Notes: generated by a model from the sequence alone, not told the origin. DNA of 64,000 bases from DASQPR01 sp963797675 (GCA_963797675.1 CAWCQQ010000006.1:434001-498000), one strand, 5' to 3'. Positions 46,030 to 55,628 are shown, counted from the first letter of the stretch. Program-made: numbers and translations.

Positions 46030-47624
46030 AGCACGGCCCCCATCCGCCAGGGCGCGATCTCTTCGGTGCCGAAGCCGAGCGCCTCGGACTTGCTCGCCTG
46101 CCCGGACGCGGTGTCGACGAGAAGCTCGAACAGGCTGGTGCCGTAACGGATCTGGTCGGTCTGGGACATTGCCGGTCCTGCGTCGAAGTCGATGTCGCCG
46201 GTCATGTGGCGGTACAGGGCGCTGGTCGTACTGATCTTGACGCACGGCACCGGTCGGGAGCCGAACAGTGACCCGCGGCCGGTGGTGAAGGCCAGCATGT
46301 TCGCGCCGCCGGCGACCATGCCGGTCGCCGATACCGGATCGTATCCGGGGGTGTCCATGAAGGTCAGCCCGTCGCCGGTCACGGGCTCGGCGTAGCCGAC
46401 CACCGCGTTGAGCGGGCTGGTGCCGGCCTTGAGCACGGCACCGAGTGACTTCTCCCAGATGGTGCTGATCCCGCCGGCGCGGTTGCCGGCTGACGGGTTG
46501 TCGTCGAGCACGGCGCCGTGCCGGTGGGCGTACTCCTGCCACCAGCGCAGCAGTTCGTCGATGCGCTCGGCGACCTGAGGGCTCGCGGCCCGGCTCTGGA
46601 GCAGGTGCTGCGCACCGTAGATTTCCGGGGTTTCGCCGAGGATCACCCGGCCGCCGGCGGCGACCAGCAGGTCGGCGGCGACGCCCAGGGTCGGGTTGGC
46701 GGTCAGTCCCGAGTACGCGTCGCTGCCGCCACACTGCAGGCCCAGCACCAACTCCGCCACCGGGATCGGCTCCCGGCGCATCTGGCGCACCTGGCCGACC
46801 ATCTCGGCGACGCGGCGCAGGCCCTCGTTGACGGTCGGAGCGGTGCCACCCAGGCCCTGAATCATCAGGTGCTCGATGCCGTCCATGCCCGCACCGAAGA
46901 TGTTCTCCGGCTGGTTGACCTCGCAGCCCAGGCTGACCACCAGAACGCCGGCGATGTTCGGATGAGTGGCGTAGCCGCGCAGCGTCCGCCGCAGGATGTC
47001 GTCGCCCGTGGTGCCCTCTGCCAGGCCGCAGCCGAGGTCGTGGCCGAGTGCGATCACACCGTCGAGCCCTGGGATGTCGGCATGCGCGGCGGTGGCCGTC
47101 TGGGCGATGAGCCGGGCCACCGTCGCCGAACAGTTCACGGTCGGCAGCACGCCGATGTAGTTGCGCGTCGCGGCCCGCCCATCCGGGCGGCGATAGCCGA
47201 GGAAATGCGTCCGGGTCGGTGCGGCCGGCGGAATCCACGCTGTCGATTGCGGCCGGATCGCCACGTCGGATCGGTCCGCACGCACGCCGATATTGTGCAG
47301 GTGCACATGTTCGCCGGCCGCGATGTCGGCGGTTGCAAAGCCGATGGTCTCGTTGTACTTCCGCACGGGGGTGCCGTGGGAGATCGCGCGGAGTGCGATC
47401 TTGTGCCCGGCCGGCACCGGCCCAGGAGCGTGCATGACCCGGCCGTCGACCGCCACTGCGGCGCCGTCGGCGACCGCGCGCATGACGATGCCGACGTTGT
47501 CCAGGCCGGGCCGCGCAACCAGTGGCATCACCACCTCCGGCGCCGACTCGTCAGTCTCGCGAGCGCCCATCACGAACCCGTGCACTCGGCCGAAGCGGTC
47601 GGAGCGAATCGTGGGCCGGGCCAT
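46026..47624 (-). CDS. UxaA family sugar-acid dehydratase (altronate/galactarate dehydratase type)
   Basis: About 532 residues. An N-terminal SAF domain (NVGIVMRAVADGAAVAV ... IALRAISHGTPVRKYNETIGFATADIAAGEHVHLHNI) is fused to the UxaA catalytic region: RNYIGVLPTVNCSATVA, GHDLGCGLAEG, VSLGCEVNQPENI, LGLQCGGSDAYSGLTANP, ETPEIYGAQHLL, FMDTPGYDPVSATGMVAGGANMLAFTTGRGSLFGSRPVPCVKIS. Cysteines in these blocks suit its metal site. It would dehydrate an aldonate to a 2-keto-3-deoxy acid. It heads the minus arm; the start is uncertain, as a second ATG lies 18 codons in. Confidence 0.9.
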   Translation of the reverse strand: MARPTIRSDRFGRVHGFVMGARETDESAPEVVMPLVARPGLDNVGIVMRAVADGAAVAVDGRVMHAPGPVPAGHKIALRAISHGTPVRKYNETIGFATADIAAGEHVHLHNIGVRADRSDVAIRPQSTAWIPPAAPTRTHFLGYRRPDGRAATRNYIGVLPTVNCSATVARLIAQTATAAHADIPGLDGVIALGHDLGCGLAEGTTGDDILRRTLRGYATHPNIAGVLVVSLGCEVNQPENIFGAGMDGIEHLMIQGLGGTAPTVNEGLRRVAEMVGQVRQMRREPIPVAELVLGLQCGGSDAYSGLTANPTLGVAADLLVAAGGRVILGETPEIYGAQHLLQSRAASPQVAERIDELLRWWQEYAHRHGAVLDDNPSAGNRAGGISTIWEKSLGAVLKAGTSPLNAVVGYAEPVTGDGLTFMDTPGYDPVSATGMVAGGANMLAFTTGRGSLFGSRPVPCVKISTTSALYRHMTGDIDFDAGPAMSQTDQIRYGTSLFELLVDTASGQASKSEALGFGTEEIAPWRMGAVL

Positions 47625-47757
47625 CGACGCTGCGAGCGCGGTGATGCAGGCTTCCGGCGGACGAACGTGGGGGAGTGGGGGTACGCAAGGCTAGTCACGA
47701 GACCGACGATAGGTGGCGGCCGTTTGTCTCGAACAGCGCGACAAGCGGGACGTTGCC

Positions 47758-47772
47758 ATCCGATTTACGGAT
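47758..47772. promoter_or_regulatory. T-N11-A dyad, copy 1
   Basis: ATCCG-ATTTA-CGGAT, a perfect 5-bp inverted repeat of LysR-box form (T-N11-A), 134 bp before the UxaA-type gene on the minus arm. Confidence 0.6.
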
Positions 47773-47912
47773 CGTCTCAAGCCTTAGACCGGCTGGGCGG
47801 GTCGGCCCAGGCGTGATCGGCTCTTCGGGCGGTGACCAGCGCTCCGCAGGTGACAGCGCTGCCGACTCCATCAGACCACCGACCTGGGTGTCCTTCACGG
47901 TGCAATCCGACT

Positions 47913-47927
47913 ATCCGTTTATCGGAT
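47913..47927. promoter_or_regulatory. T-N11-A dyad, copy 2
   Basis: ATCCG-TTTAT-CGGAT has the same arms and spacer length as copy 1, 155 bp away; an extra ATCCG half-site lies at 47905-47909. The 617-bp divergent region between the two arms contains nothing else that I could define except a short leader ORF. Confidence 0.6.
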
Positions 47928-48143
47928 CGGTCCCTGCTGAAACGCGCGCTTTACGTGATCGACGCGCCAGCTTAACGTCTGCGACTACCCGGCACGTCCG
48001 ATGGAGCAGTCCATCACGGCGGCCCGCACCTACCGCCGCCGCAGATGCGTCCCGTACGGGGCGCCACCCATACCGAATTCTGGCCCAGCAGTCGCCACCT
48101 CACGCAAACGACCCGCAGAAACACGCGCAATCGGGAGACGCTC

Positions 48144-48245
48144 ATGCCCCACCACCCGTGTCGGCTCGCCGTCACGACCGCCGATCTGGTGTCCTCGGAC
48201 GGCTCGCGCCTCACCGCGGCCCACCGGTCCGGGGCGCGGCGATGA
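48144..48245 (+). CDS. Possible 33-residue leader ORF of the transporter operon
   Basis: ATG behind GGGAG opens 33 codons (MPHHPCRLAVTTADLVSS...), ending in a TGA that overlaps the ATG of the ABC ATPase gene (ATGA). It has no recognisable domain and probably serves translational coupling. Confidence 0.35.
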   Translation: MPHHPCRLAVTTADLVSSDGSRLTAAHRSGARR

Positions 48246-49747
48246 ACACCGCACCGGTGATCGCCGTGCGCGAGGTGAGCAAGGCGTTCGGCGGCATCGC
48301 GGCGCTGCGGGACGTGTCATTCGACGTGCGCGGCGGCGAAGTGGTCGCGCTGGCCGGCGAGAACGGTGCCGGCAAGTCCACCATCAAGAACATCATCGGC
48401 GGGAATCTCCGCGCCGATGCCGGCGCCGTTCTTATCGACGGCCGACCCCCGGCGACCGGCGTCGGCGGTGCCCGCGGACGCGGCGTCGCCACCGTGCACC
48501 AGGAGACGAGCCTGTTCCCGGACCTGTCGGTCGCGGAGAACATCTTCATCACCAACCTGCACACCGGACGGCGGCTGGCGGTAGTCAGTCCTCGGTCGCT
48601 GAACCGGGCCGCCGTCCCGCTGCTGCGTCAGGTCGGGGCGGCCTTCGAGCCGGACGTACCGGTCCGGGACCTGTCCACCGGGCAGCGGCAACTGGTGGAG
48701 ATCGCCAAGGCGCTCGCGGTCGAGCCCCGGGCGATCGTTTTCGACGAGCCGACCGCGTCGCTGAATCTCGCCGAGCGTGAACTCCTCGCCTCGATCGTCG
48801 ACCGGCTGCGCGATCAGGGCGTCGCCATCTTGTACATCAGCCATTTCCTGGAAGAGATCGCGCGGCTCAGCCAGCGCGTGGTCGTGCTGCGCGACGGCCG
48901 CGTCGTCGCCGACCGGCCGACCGCCGACACCGATCGCGCAACGCTGGAAGCGCTGATGGTGGGGCGGGAACTCGCCAAGGGCTACCCGCACCCGTCGCCA
49001 CCCGGCGGTGACATCGCGCTGTCCGTCCACGACGTGGGCGACGCAAGCCGGATATCCGGCATCTCGTTCGACATCGCCGAAGGCGAGATCTTCGGGCTGG
49101 CCGGTTTGATGGGATCCGGCCGCACCGAGGTCGCCCGCGCGATCTTCGGACTGTCCGGGCAGATCGGCCGGGTCGATATCGGCGGACGGCCGCTCCGCCG
49201 CGGCGACGTGCGGGCCGCGATCGAGGCGGGTATCGCCTTCGTCACCGAAGACCGTCGGGCCGAAGGTCTGTTCCTCGACCGGCCGATCCGGGAGAGCCTG
49301 TCGGTCGTCGACCTCGCCGCCGTCACTCGGTCCCGGCTGGGCGGCTGGCTCGACCGGCGGGCCGAACGTCGCCTGTCCGCGCAGCGCGCCGCGGAGGTGG
49401 GGCTGGTGGCACGCGCCGGCCTGAACACTCCGGGCGGATCGCTCAGCGGCGGCAACCAGCAGAAGGTCGTACTCGGCAAGTGGCTCGGCCGGCCACCGCG
49501 CCTGATCATTTTGGACGAGCCGACGCGGGGTATCGACGTCGGCGCCAAGGCCGAGATCTACAAGCTGCTGATCGATCTCGCCCGCGCGGGATCGGCGATC
49601 CTGCTCGTCAGCTCGGAGATGGAAGAGGTCCTGGGCCTCAGCCACCGGATCGGAGTCATGCACCAGGGCCGCCTTGCCGGGATCCTGTCGCACGCCGGCG
49701 CTTCGCAGGAAGCGATTATTCGCCTCGCCACCGGCGGTGCGGCATGA
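48242..49747 (+). CDS. Ribose-type sugar ABC transporter ATPase (two ATPase domains)
   Basis: 501 residues in the RbsA/AraG/XylG layout. Domain 1 has Walker A ALAGENGAGKST, signature LSTGQRQLVEIAKAL and Walker B AIVFDEPTASLN. Domain 2 has a degenerate P-loop (GLAGLMGSGRTEVARAIFG) with SLSGGNQQKVVLGKWL and LIILDEPTRGIDVGAKAEIY. It powers sugar uptake with the permeases and binding protein that follow. Its stop overlaps the permease start (ATGA). Confidence 0.93.
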   Translation: MNTAPVIAVREVSKAFGGIAALRDVSFDVRGGEVVALAGENGAGKSTIKNIIGGNLRADAGAVLIDGRPPATGVGGARGRGVATVHQETSLFPDLSVAENIFITNLHTGRRLAVVSPRSLNRAAVPLLRQVGAAFEPDVPVRDLSTGQRQLVEIAKALAVEPRAIVFDEPTASLNLAERELLASIVDRLRDQGVAILYISHFLEEIARLSQRVVVLRDGRVVADRPTADTDRATLEALMVGRELAKGYPHPSPPGGDIALSVHDVGDASRISGISFDIAEGEIFGLAGLMGSGRTEVARAIFGLSGQIGRVDIGGRPLRRGDVRAAIEAGIAFVTEDRRAEGLFLDRPIRESLSVVDLAAVTRSRLGGWLDRRAERRLSAQRAAEVGLVARAGLNTPGGSLSGGNQQKVVLGKWLGRPPRLIILDEPTRGIDVGAKAEIYKLLIDLARAGSAILLVSSEMEEVLGLSHRIGVMHQGRLAGILSHAGASQEAIIRLATGGAA

Positions 49748-50756
49748 CCGCCATCCTCGGCACGCTGGGTCGGCGTTCGGTTCGATACGTACGACGCAAC
49801 CCACTCCTGCCCGTACTGGTCATCCTGCTCGCCGTGATGGCCGGGCTCTACGACGGCTTCGCCACCGTCGCGAACTTCCGCAACATTGCCGTGCAATCCA
49901 GCCCGCTGATCATCATGTCGGTCGGGATGACGTACGTGATCATGACGTCGGGGATCGACCTGTCCGTCGGCTCCATGCTGTTCCTCGCGGCGGCGATCGA
50001 GACGAGCAACGCGCTGGTGGACCGCAACGCAGCGGTGGTGTTCATCGGTGTGCTCGCGTCGACCACGCTCATGGGCGCTGCTCAACGGCACCGCCATAGC
50101 GATGACCCGGGTACCGGCGTTGATCGTCACGCTCGCCACCATGCAGGTGTTCCGGGGTGCCGGCGGCCATATCACCAAACAGCAGAACATCACCGTCCCG
50201 GCCGACCTGCGCTGGATCGGCACCGGGACCTGGCTGGGCATCCCGGCACCGGTGCTCGTCGCCGCCGTCGTCGTCGCCATCGGCGTAGCGGTCCTGGCCC
50301 GTACGGTCTTCGGCCGGTACCTGCAGGCCGTGGGCTCCAGCCGGTCATCGGCCGAGGGCGCCGGGCTGCCGGTGCGACCGGTGATCCTCGGCGCCTACCT
50401 GGCGGCCGGCCTCCTCGCCGGGTGTCGCCGCCCTGATCCAGACCGCCCGACTCGGCGCGGTTCAGCCGTCGATCGGCCAAGGCTACGAACTCACCGTGAT
50501 CACCGCCGTCGTCCTCGGCGGCACCAGCCTGTTCGGCGGTCGCGGCAGCGTCGGCGGCTCGGTCCTCGGCGCACTGGTGCTCACCACCGTTCAGACCGGC
50601 CTCGTCTACTCCAACGCCTCGCCCTACATCTTCGACATCATCCGCGGCGGCGTCCTGCTCGCGGCGGTCCTCGCCGCGGGCACCCGATGGCGGACCCTGC
50701 TGCCTGCCCGGCTCCGTCGCACACACCCACCACACGACGCCGCACCCGCGGCCTAG
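49744..50756 (+). pseudogene. Ribose-type ABC transporter permease 1, two frameshifts
   Basis: BPD_transp_2-type permease: NFRNIAVQSSPLIIMSVGMTYVIMTSGIDLSVGSMLFLAAAI, then LLNGTAIAMTRVPALIVTLATMQVFRGAG, ending in AVVLGGTSLFGGRGSVGGSVLGAL. The frame breaks near 50076 (before LLNGT) and near 50421 (LLAG to VAALIQTARLGAVQPS). Removing one G at each site restores about 336 residues with a complete family pattern and no stops. Start ATG 49744 overlaps the ATPase stop. Confidence 0.8.
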
Positions 50757-50789
50757 TGCTGATCAACCCAACCCTATAAAGGAGTTCCC

Positions 50790-51789
50790 GTGAAACGATC
50801 CACCGGCGTGCGATGCCTGATCGCCGCTACCGCCGTGCTGACGCTGGCCGCCTGCAGTTCGAGTGGCGGAACGAAGACCGGCGCCAGTACGGCACCCAAG
50901 ACGATCACGATCGGCGTCAGCTTCGACCTGCTCAACGCGACCCGGCAGGCCGAGAAGTCGGCGATCCAGGACGCAGCCGACCGCGGCCGGCGACAAGGTG
51001 ATTTTCGACGTCGCCGACTCGGACGCGCAGAAGCAGGCCTCCCAGATCCAGGACCTGATCGAGACGCAGAAGGTCAACGCGATCATCGCCATCGCCCAGG
51101 ACGGCCAGCAGATCACCGCCTCGATCAGCCTGGCGAAGGCGAAGAACGTCCCGTTCATCGCGATCGACCGGGCCGTCGCCGACCAGCAGGACATCACCTT
51201 TCAGATCACCGGTGACCCGGTCGCCGACGGTGGCCTGGCCGCATCGCAGTTCACCGCGGCCGGTACGCCGATGAAGGTGCTGGAGCTGGTGGGTGGGCTG
51301 ACCGACCAGAACGCGATCGGCCGCCGCGACGGCTTCAACGCCGCGCTGGCCGGCAACGCCAACGTCACGATCGTCAGCCAGGTCCCGACCGACTGGGATC
51401 CGTCCAAGGCGCTGGACGGTACGTCCAACGCGCTGCAGAAGAACCCGGACATCAACGGCATCTTCATCCCGTCGGACTTCCTGCTGCCGTCCGTCCAATC
51501 GGCGCTCACCACGGCCGGACGCCAGGCGCCGATCGGAGATCCCAAGCACGTGTTCATCGTGACCATCGACGGTGACCAGAACGGCTGCGCCGCGCTGAAG
51601 GGCAAGACCATCGACGGCGACATCGCCACGCTGGTCAGCGAGTTCGGCAAGCAGGCCGTGGACGCCGCGGACAATGCCGTCGCCGGCAAGACGGTCAGCC
51701 CGAAAACGGCGCAGGTCAAGGGACTGCCGCTGAACCAGGCGAACTTCGCCACCACGAACTCGCAGGTGTGGGGCTGTGCAGGATCCTGA
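50790..51789 (+). pseudogene. Sugar ABC transporter substrate-binding lipoprotein, one frameshift
   Basis: A periplasmic-binding-protein type I fold lipoprotein: signal with lipobox LTLAACSSS, ITIGVSFDLLNATRQAEKSAIQDAAD, then in another frame KVIFDVADSDAQKQASQIQDLIETQKVNAIIAIAQDGQ, VPFIAIDRAVAD, VLELVGGLTDQNAIGRRDGF and KHVFIVTIDGDQNGCAALKGKTIDGDIATL. One extra C at about 50981 breaks the frame; without it the protein is about 332 residues. AAAGGAG precedes the GTG. It should recognise the sugar fed to the pathway. Confidence 0.82.
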
Positions 51790-52906
51790 CCTGACGAAGG
51801 GTACGGAGGCGCCGCACACGCGGCCCTCCGTGCCCGGGCGGGCACCAGCCGCCGGTACTGCCCATCTCGGTCGCGTGTGGACACTCGTGCGTGACCCGGG
51901 TCGCCGACCGGCCTGGATCGCGGAGCTGTCCATGCTCCCCGTCCTGGTCATCATGGTCGCGATCCTGAGCGCGATGACCGACGGGATGCTGACCCAGACC
52001 AACCTCATCAACGTGCTCAGCCAGTCCGCGGTCGTGGCGATCGCGGCCATCGGGGCGACGTTCGTGATCCTGACCGGCGGCATCGACCTGTCCACCGGCA
52101 GCGTCATCGGTGCCGCGGGCCTGGCCGGCGCCGAGGCCATGCGGGCATTCCACAACGTGCCACTCGGTCTGCTCGTCGGCCTGGCCACCGGCACAGTGGT
52201 CGGAGCGCTCGTCGGAACCGTTGTCGCGAAGCTGCCGGTGGTGCCGTTCGCGGTCACGCTCGCGGCACTCTACGTCGTCAGCGGCGTGGCGACACTGATG
52301 AGTCACGGCACCACGATCGCGCCGATCCCGATCAGTGTGGTGACGTTCAGCATCGTCGGCCCGGCCGGCATACCCGACGCGGTGTGGCTGACGATCATGC
52401 TGTACGTCATCGCCCAGACCGTGTTGACCTGCACCGCATGGGGGCGCCGGGTCTTCCTGGTCGGTGCCAACGTCCACGTCGCACGGATCAGCGGCATCCA
52501 TGTCGCCCGATCGGTGACGGGTGTGTACGCCGTCGCCGGACTGTGCTCGGCGGCTGCCGGCCTGGTTCTGACATCGGGCCTGGCCGGGGCCGGCGCCAGC
52601 ATGGGCAGTCCGCTTCTGCTCAACATCGTCGGCGCGGTCGTGCTCGGCGGCACCAGCCTGTTCGGCGGCCGTGGCAGCATCCTGCGTACCGCCATCGGCG
52701 TACTGCTTCTCGGTTTCTTGTCCAACGGCATGAGCCTGCTCGGGCTGCAGTCCTACGACCAACAGATCGTCACGGGTATCGCCATCTTCGTGGCCGCATC
52801 TGCCGATGGTCTTCTGCACTGGCTCAAGCAGCGCCTGCAAATCGCCAGGCCGAACACGACAACACTGGGGCTCACCAGCCAGGAGCGCGCTACGACCGTC
52901 TCGTGA
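51776..52906 (+). CDS. Ribose-type ABC transporter permease 2
   Basis: 376 residues. A long soluble N-terminus is followed by eight to ten TM segments; motifs are NVLSQSAVVAIAAIGATFVILTGGIDLSTGSVIGAAGLAGA, VGANVHVARISGIHV, and VLGGTSLFGGRGSILRTAIGVLLLGFLSNGMSLLG. It overlaps the binding-protein gene by 14 bp. Two permeases probably form a heterodimer. A stop 41 bp before the FAH-type gene leaves room for its own Shine-Dalgarno. Confidence 0.92.
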   Translation: MQDPDLTKGTEAPHTRPSVPGRAPAAGTAHLGRVWTLVRDPGRRPAWIAELSMLPVLVIMVAILSAMTDGMLTQTNLINVLSQSAVVAIAAIGATFVILTGGIDLSTGSVIGAAGLAGAEAMRAFHNVPLGLLVGLATGTVVGALVGTVVAKLPVVPFAVTLAALYVVSGVATLMSHGTTIAPIPISVVTFSIVGPAGIPDAVWLTIMLYVIAQTVLTCTAWGRRVFLVGANVHVARISGIHVARSVTGVYAVAGLCSAAAGLVLTSGLAGAGASMGSPLLLNIVGAVVLGGTSLFGGRGSILRTAIGVLLLGFLSNGMSLLGLQSYDQQIVTGIAIFVAASADGLLHWLKQRLQIARPNTTTLGLTSQERATTVS

Positions 52907-52947
52907 TCTCACGACCAACATCACCAACTGGACAAGGAGCAAGGCAC

Positions 52948-53805
52948 ATGAGGCTGATGCGACTCGGGGACCTCGGCAACGAGCGACCGATCGTCGCGGT
53001 CGACGACGACACGTACATCGACGTGTCCGACGTCGTCACCGACTTCGACAGCGCATTCTTCGCCGCCGGCTTCGACCGGCTGGCGGCCACCGTCGCCGAG
53101 CGGGTGGCGGCCGGACGCGTCCGGCGTTTCGTCGGCGACCGCGTCGGCGCGCCGATCGCTCGGCCTCATCAGATCCTGTGCATCGGACTCAACTATGCCG
53201 ATCACGCGGCTGAGACCGGGCAGACGCCGCCCGATGAGCCGATCGTATTCAACAAGGCACCGAACACGCTGGTCGGACCGAACGACCATGTGCACGTCCC
53301 ACGCGGTTCGACGACGACCGACTGGGAAGTCGAGCTGGGCATCGTCATCGGGCGCCGCGCCCGCTACCTCGTCGATGAATCTGCCGCTCGCGCCGCAATC
53401 GCCGGTTATGTATTGGTCAACGATGTCAGTGAGCGCACGTTCCAGCTCCACCGCGGCGGTCAGTGGGTCAAAGGCAAATCCGCCGAGACCTTCAATCCGT
53501 GCGGCCCATGGCTGCTCACGGCGGATGAGATGCCGGATACGAGCACCCTCGGCCTGTGGCTCGACGTCAATGGTCAACGGCGCCAGACAGGCTCAACCAA
53601 GGCGATGCTGTTCAACCCGGCGTTCCTCGTGCACTACCTGAGCCAATTCATGGTCCTCGAACCCGGCGACCTGATCAATACCGGAACCCCTGCCGGAGTA
53701 GGCATGAGCCTCACGCCACCGGTATACCTGCACCCCGGTGACCGCGTCGCACTCGGCATCGATCGGCTGGGCCGACAGCAGCAGAACGTTATCGCCGCGC
53801 CGTAG
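52948..53805 (+). CDS. Fumarylacetoacetate hydrolase family protein (2,4-diketo-acid hydrolase type)
   Basis: 285 residues. Family blocks: ILCIGLNYADHAAETG, PIVFNKAPNTLVGPNDHV, the metal ligands in DWEVELGIVIGRRAR and YVLVNDVSERTFQ, GKSAETFNPCGPWLLTADE, FLVHYLSQFMVLEPGDLINTGTPAGVGMSL. The preserved PxGP loop and metal residues indicate a magnesium-dependent C-C hydrolase. Relatives in sugar-acid loci cleave 2,4-diketo-3-deoxy acids to pyruvate and a hydroxy acid. AAGGAG precedes the ATG. It closes the transporter operon. Confidence 0.9.
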   Translation: MRLMRLGDLGNERPIVAVDDDTYIDVSDVVTDFDSAFFAAGFDRLAATVAERVAAGRVRRFVGDRVGAPIARPHQILCIGLNYADHAAETGQTPPDEPIVFNKAPNTLVGPNDHVHVPRGSTTTDWEVELGIVIGRRARYLVDESAARAAIAGYVLVNDVSERTFQLHRGGQWVKGKSAETFNPCGPWLLTADEMPDTSTLGLWLDVNGQRRQTGSTKAMLFNPAFLVHYLSQFMVLEPGDLINTGTPAGVGMSLTPPVYLHPGDRVALGIDRLGRQQQNVIAAP

Positions 53806-53979
53806 GTCGGGCCGTTCGTTTAGGCCGGGGAGCACACCACGACCACAATCGGCGCGACCGAGTTCCACGAGGCGGTGACGAAGGCCGAGGACGCCGCGGC
53901 GAACGCGAGTCCGCGCGACAAGCAGCACTCCAGATCTCCGAGCCTTTCACTGCCGCTCGGACCCAGTGTGAGGCGGGCT

Positions 53980-54462
53980 TTAGTGACCTGTCGTGCCGTC
54001 AATCGCCTCTCGGATGATGTCGGCGTGACCATTGTGCCGTGCGGTTTCTTGGATCATATGGATCAGGATCGCCCGCAAGTTGACCTCTGCGCCCGACGGC
54101 GTCGTGACTACGTCGTCGAGCCCACCGGCGGCCACAACGGCCCGGGCTCGCTCACAGGTCTGTAGGTACTGCTCGGCCAGGGCATCGGCTGTTTCATCGG
54201 GACTGACGCAAAACTCCGCATCTGGGTCACTATCGGTCGAGAACAGATCTGGCTCGGGCAACCCTCCGTAGATCTGTAGGAACCAGCCATGCTCCGTCTC
54301 GGTTAGGTGCTTCACCAGTCCCAGCAGGCTCAGTCCAGACGCCGTCATCGGCCGTCGCAGCGGCTCGCCATCGAGGCCCTCCAACTTGCGAAGCAGGGTG
54401 GCGCGGTGGAAGTCGAGCTGCTGGGTCAGCGCGTCGCGCTCGTTGGCCAGACGATTCGGCAT
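53980..54462 (-). CDS. DinB/DUF664 family protein
   Basis: 160 residues. Four-helix DinB-like fold with HRATLLRKLEGLDGEPLRRPMTASGLSLLGLVKHLTETEHGWFLQIYGG and LRAILIHMIQETARHNGHADIIREAIDG. The three His of the DinB metal site are at KHLTE, IHMIQETARH and GHADI. ATG 54462 has CTGGAG 6 nt upstream; a start at 54492 is possible. A paralogue lies at 55.6 kb. Confidence 0.88.
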   Translation of the reverse strand: MPNRLANERDALTQQLDFHRATLLRKLEGLDGEPLRRPMTASGLSLLGLVKHLTETEHGWFLQIYGGLPEPDLFSTDSDPDAEFCVSPDETADALAEQYLQTCERARAVVAAGGLDDVVTTPSGAEVNLRAILIHMIQETARHNGHADIIREAIDGTTGH

Positions 54463-54615
54463 GGCCCGCTCCAGAGGCGACGTAAATACCATGCACCGAC
54501 AATACGATCGACGTACGACAACACCTGCTGTCCGGTGAGCCCGAACGTGCCGCAGGCGGCGCCGTACGGCACGTCAGCGATGAGGTCGCGGTGCTCCAGG
54601 CCGGTGTCGAGGTCT

Positions 54616-55131
54616 CTATTCGCTGACGATGATCGCTGAGGCTGTGTAGGCGGGTTCGAGTTCGTGCCACCGTGCCTCGGCGTCGCATCGTTCGAGCCCG
54701 GCGATGTAGGCGGTGAGATCTTCGACATGGACCTGGATTCCGGCACCGTAGGCGGGGAGCACCGTTAGGGGCATGCCGCGCGCCTCCCAGACCAGGATGG
54801 TCTGGTCACCGTCGGGGGTGAGCGTGACCTCGGTGACATGCCCGTCTGGGTCGGCGTTGATCAGTCGCAGTCGCCGCGGAGGCTCGCACACGTCGATGCG
54901 AACGTCGCCTTCCCATCCACTGGCGTAGTAGCGCGCGTGGTAGGTGCCGCCAAGTCGGAGGTCACCTTCGATCTCGCCGAGCCAGCGGGCCAGGCGCAGG
55001 GGATCCGTGATCGCTGACCACAGGTCCTCGATGTTGGTGCTGTAGCGGTCTTCCATGCGGACGACGCCCTTGCCGTCCGCCGATCCTAGGCTGCCCAGGA
55101 TCCGGGCACCGCCGCGTACATTGCCTGTCAT
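54616..55131 (-). CDS. SRPBCC/AHSA1-type protein
   Basis: 171 residues. START-like fold: VVRMEDRYSTNIEDLWSAITDPLRLARWLGEIEGDLRLGGTYHARYYASGWEGDVRIDVCEPPRRLRLIN, then a sheet and the C-terminal helix VHVEDLTAYIAGLE. It is coupled to the ArsR gene by an ATGA overlap, a very common pair. It probably binds a small hydrophobic ligand. Confidence 0.9.
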   Translation of the reverse strand: MTGNVRGGARILGSLGSADGKGVVRMEDRYSTNIEDLWSAITDPLRLARWLGEIEGDLRLGGTYHARYYASGWEGDVRIDVCEPPRRLRLINADPDGHVTEVTLTPDGDQTILVWEARGMPLTVLPAYGAGIQVHVEDLTAYIAGLERCDAEARWHELEPAYTASAIIVSE

Positions 55132-55454
55132 TGCGTGCTCCTTCGTTCGCGTTTCCCCCGGGCCACCTCGGTGTGCAGGGCGTCCAGTTGCTGCTCGCAC
55201 ATAGCCCGATATCGATTCAGCCACGCCTCGACTTCGGTGAGCGGCTCAAGACGAAGCCCGTAGATCCGGCGCTGCGCTTCGTGCCGGACCTCGACAAGTC
55301 CCGCCTCCCGCAGCACCCGAAGGTGCCGCGAAACGCCCGGGCGCGCAATCGGCAGCAGTGCCGCCAGCTCACCCGCCGTCGCCGGACCGTCGGCGAGGGC
55401 CTCCAGCATCGTGCGTCGACTCTCGTCCGCCAACGCGCGCAAAGCAGCTTCCAT
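55128..55454 (-). CDS. ArsR family transcriptional regulator
   Basis: 108 residues. Winged HTH: LRALADESRRTMLEALADGPATAGELAALLPIARPGVSRHLRVLREAGLVEVRHEAQRRIYGLRLEPLTEVEAWLNRYR. No metal-binding Cys pair, as in the AHSA1-linked ArsR clade. The start at 55454 is positioned just 6 nt after a -10 element, so the mRNA is probably leaderless. A palindrome lies between -35 and -10, ideal for self-repression. Confidence 0.92.
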   Translation of the reverse strand: MEAALRALADESRRTMLEALADGPATAGELAALLPIARPGVSRHLRVLREAGLVEVRHEAQRRIYGLRLEPLTEVEAWLNRYRAMCEQQLDALHTEVARGKRERRSTQ

Positions 55455-55460
55455 GTCATG

Positions 55461-55495
55461 AGCGTACCAATGTGGTTACGTAACCGTCAAGGTAC
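55461..55495 (-). promoter_or_regulatory. Leaderless promoter with embedded ArsR operator
   Basis: Minus strand: TTGACG (55490-55485), 18-nt spacer, TACGCT (55466-55461), then 6 nt to the ArsR ATG. Inside is the perfect palindrome GGTTACGTAACC (55474-55485), flanked symmetrically by GTACC (55464-55468) and GGTAC (55491-55495) with the same centre. Confidence 0.7.
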
Positions 55496-55628
55496 GGAAG
55501 CGGGTTCGACCCGATCGGATATGTACCGGCCACAGGCCGTTCGCAACCAAACTCGAAGCGGATCAGCCGTGGGTGCAGGTGTCGTTAATCTGTTGTCGGT
55601 CGCCGAGCGCATCGCGATAATGGCGGCC

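Noticed and set aside
54426..54746. Minus-strand frame between the DinB and SRPBCC genes
   Set aside because: It overlaps both neighbours and shows no recognisable domain.
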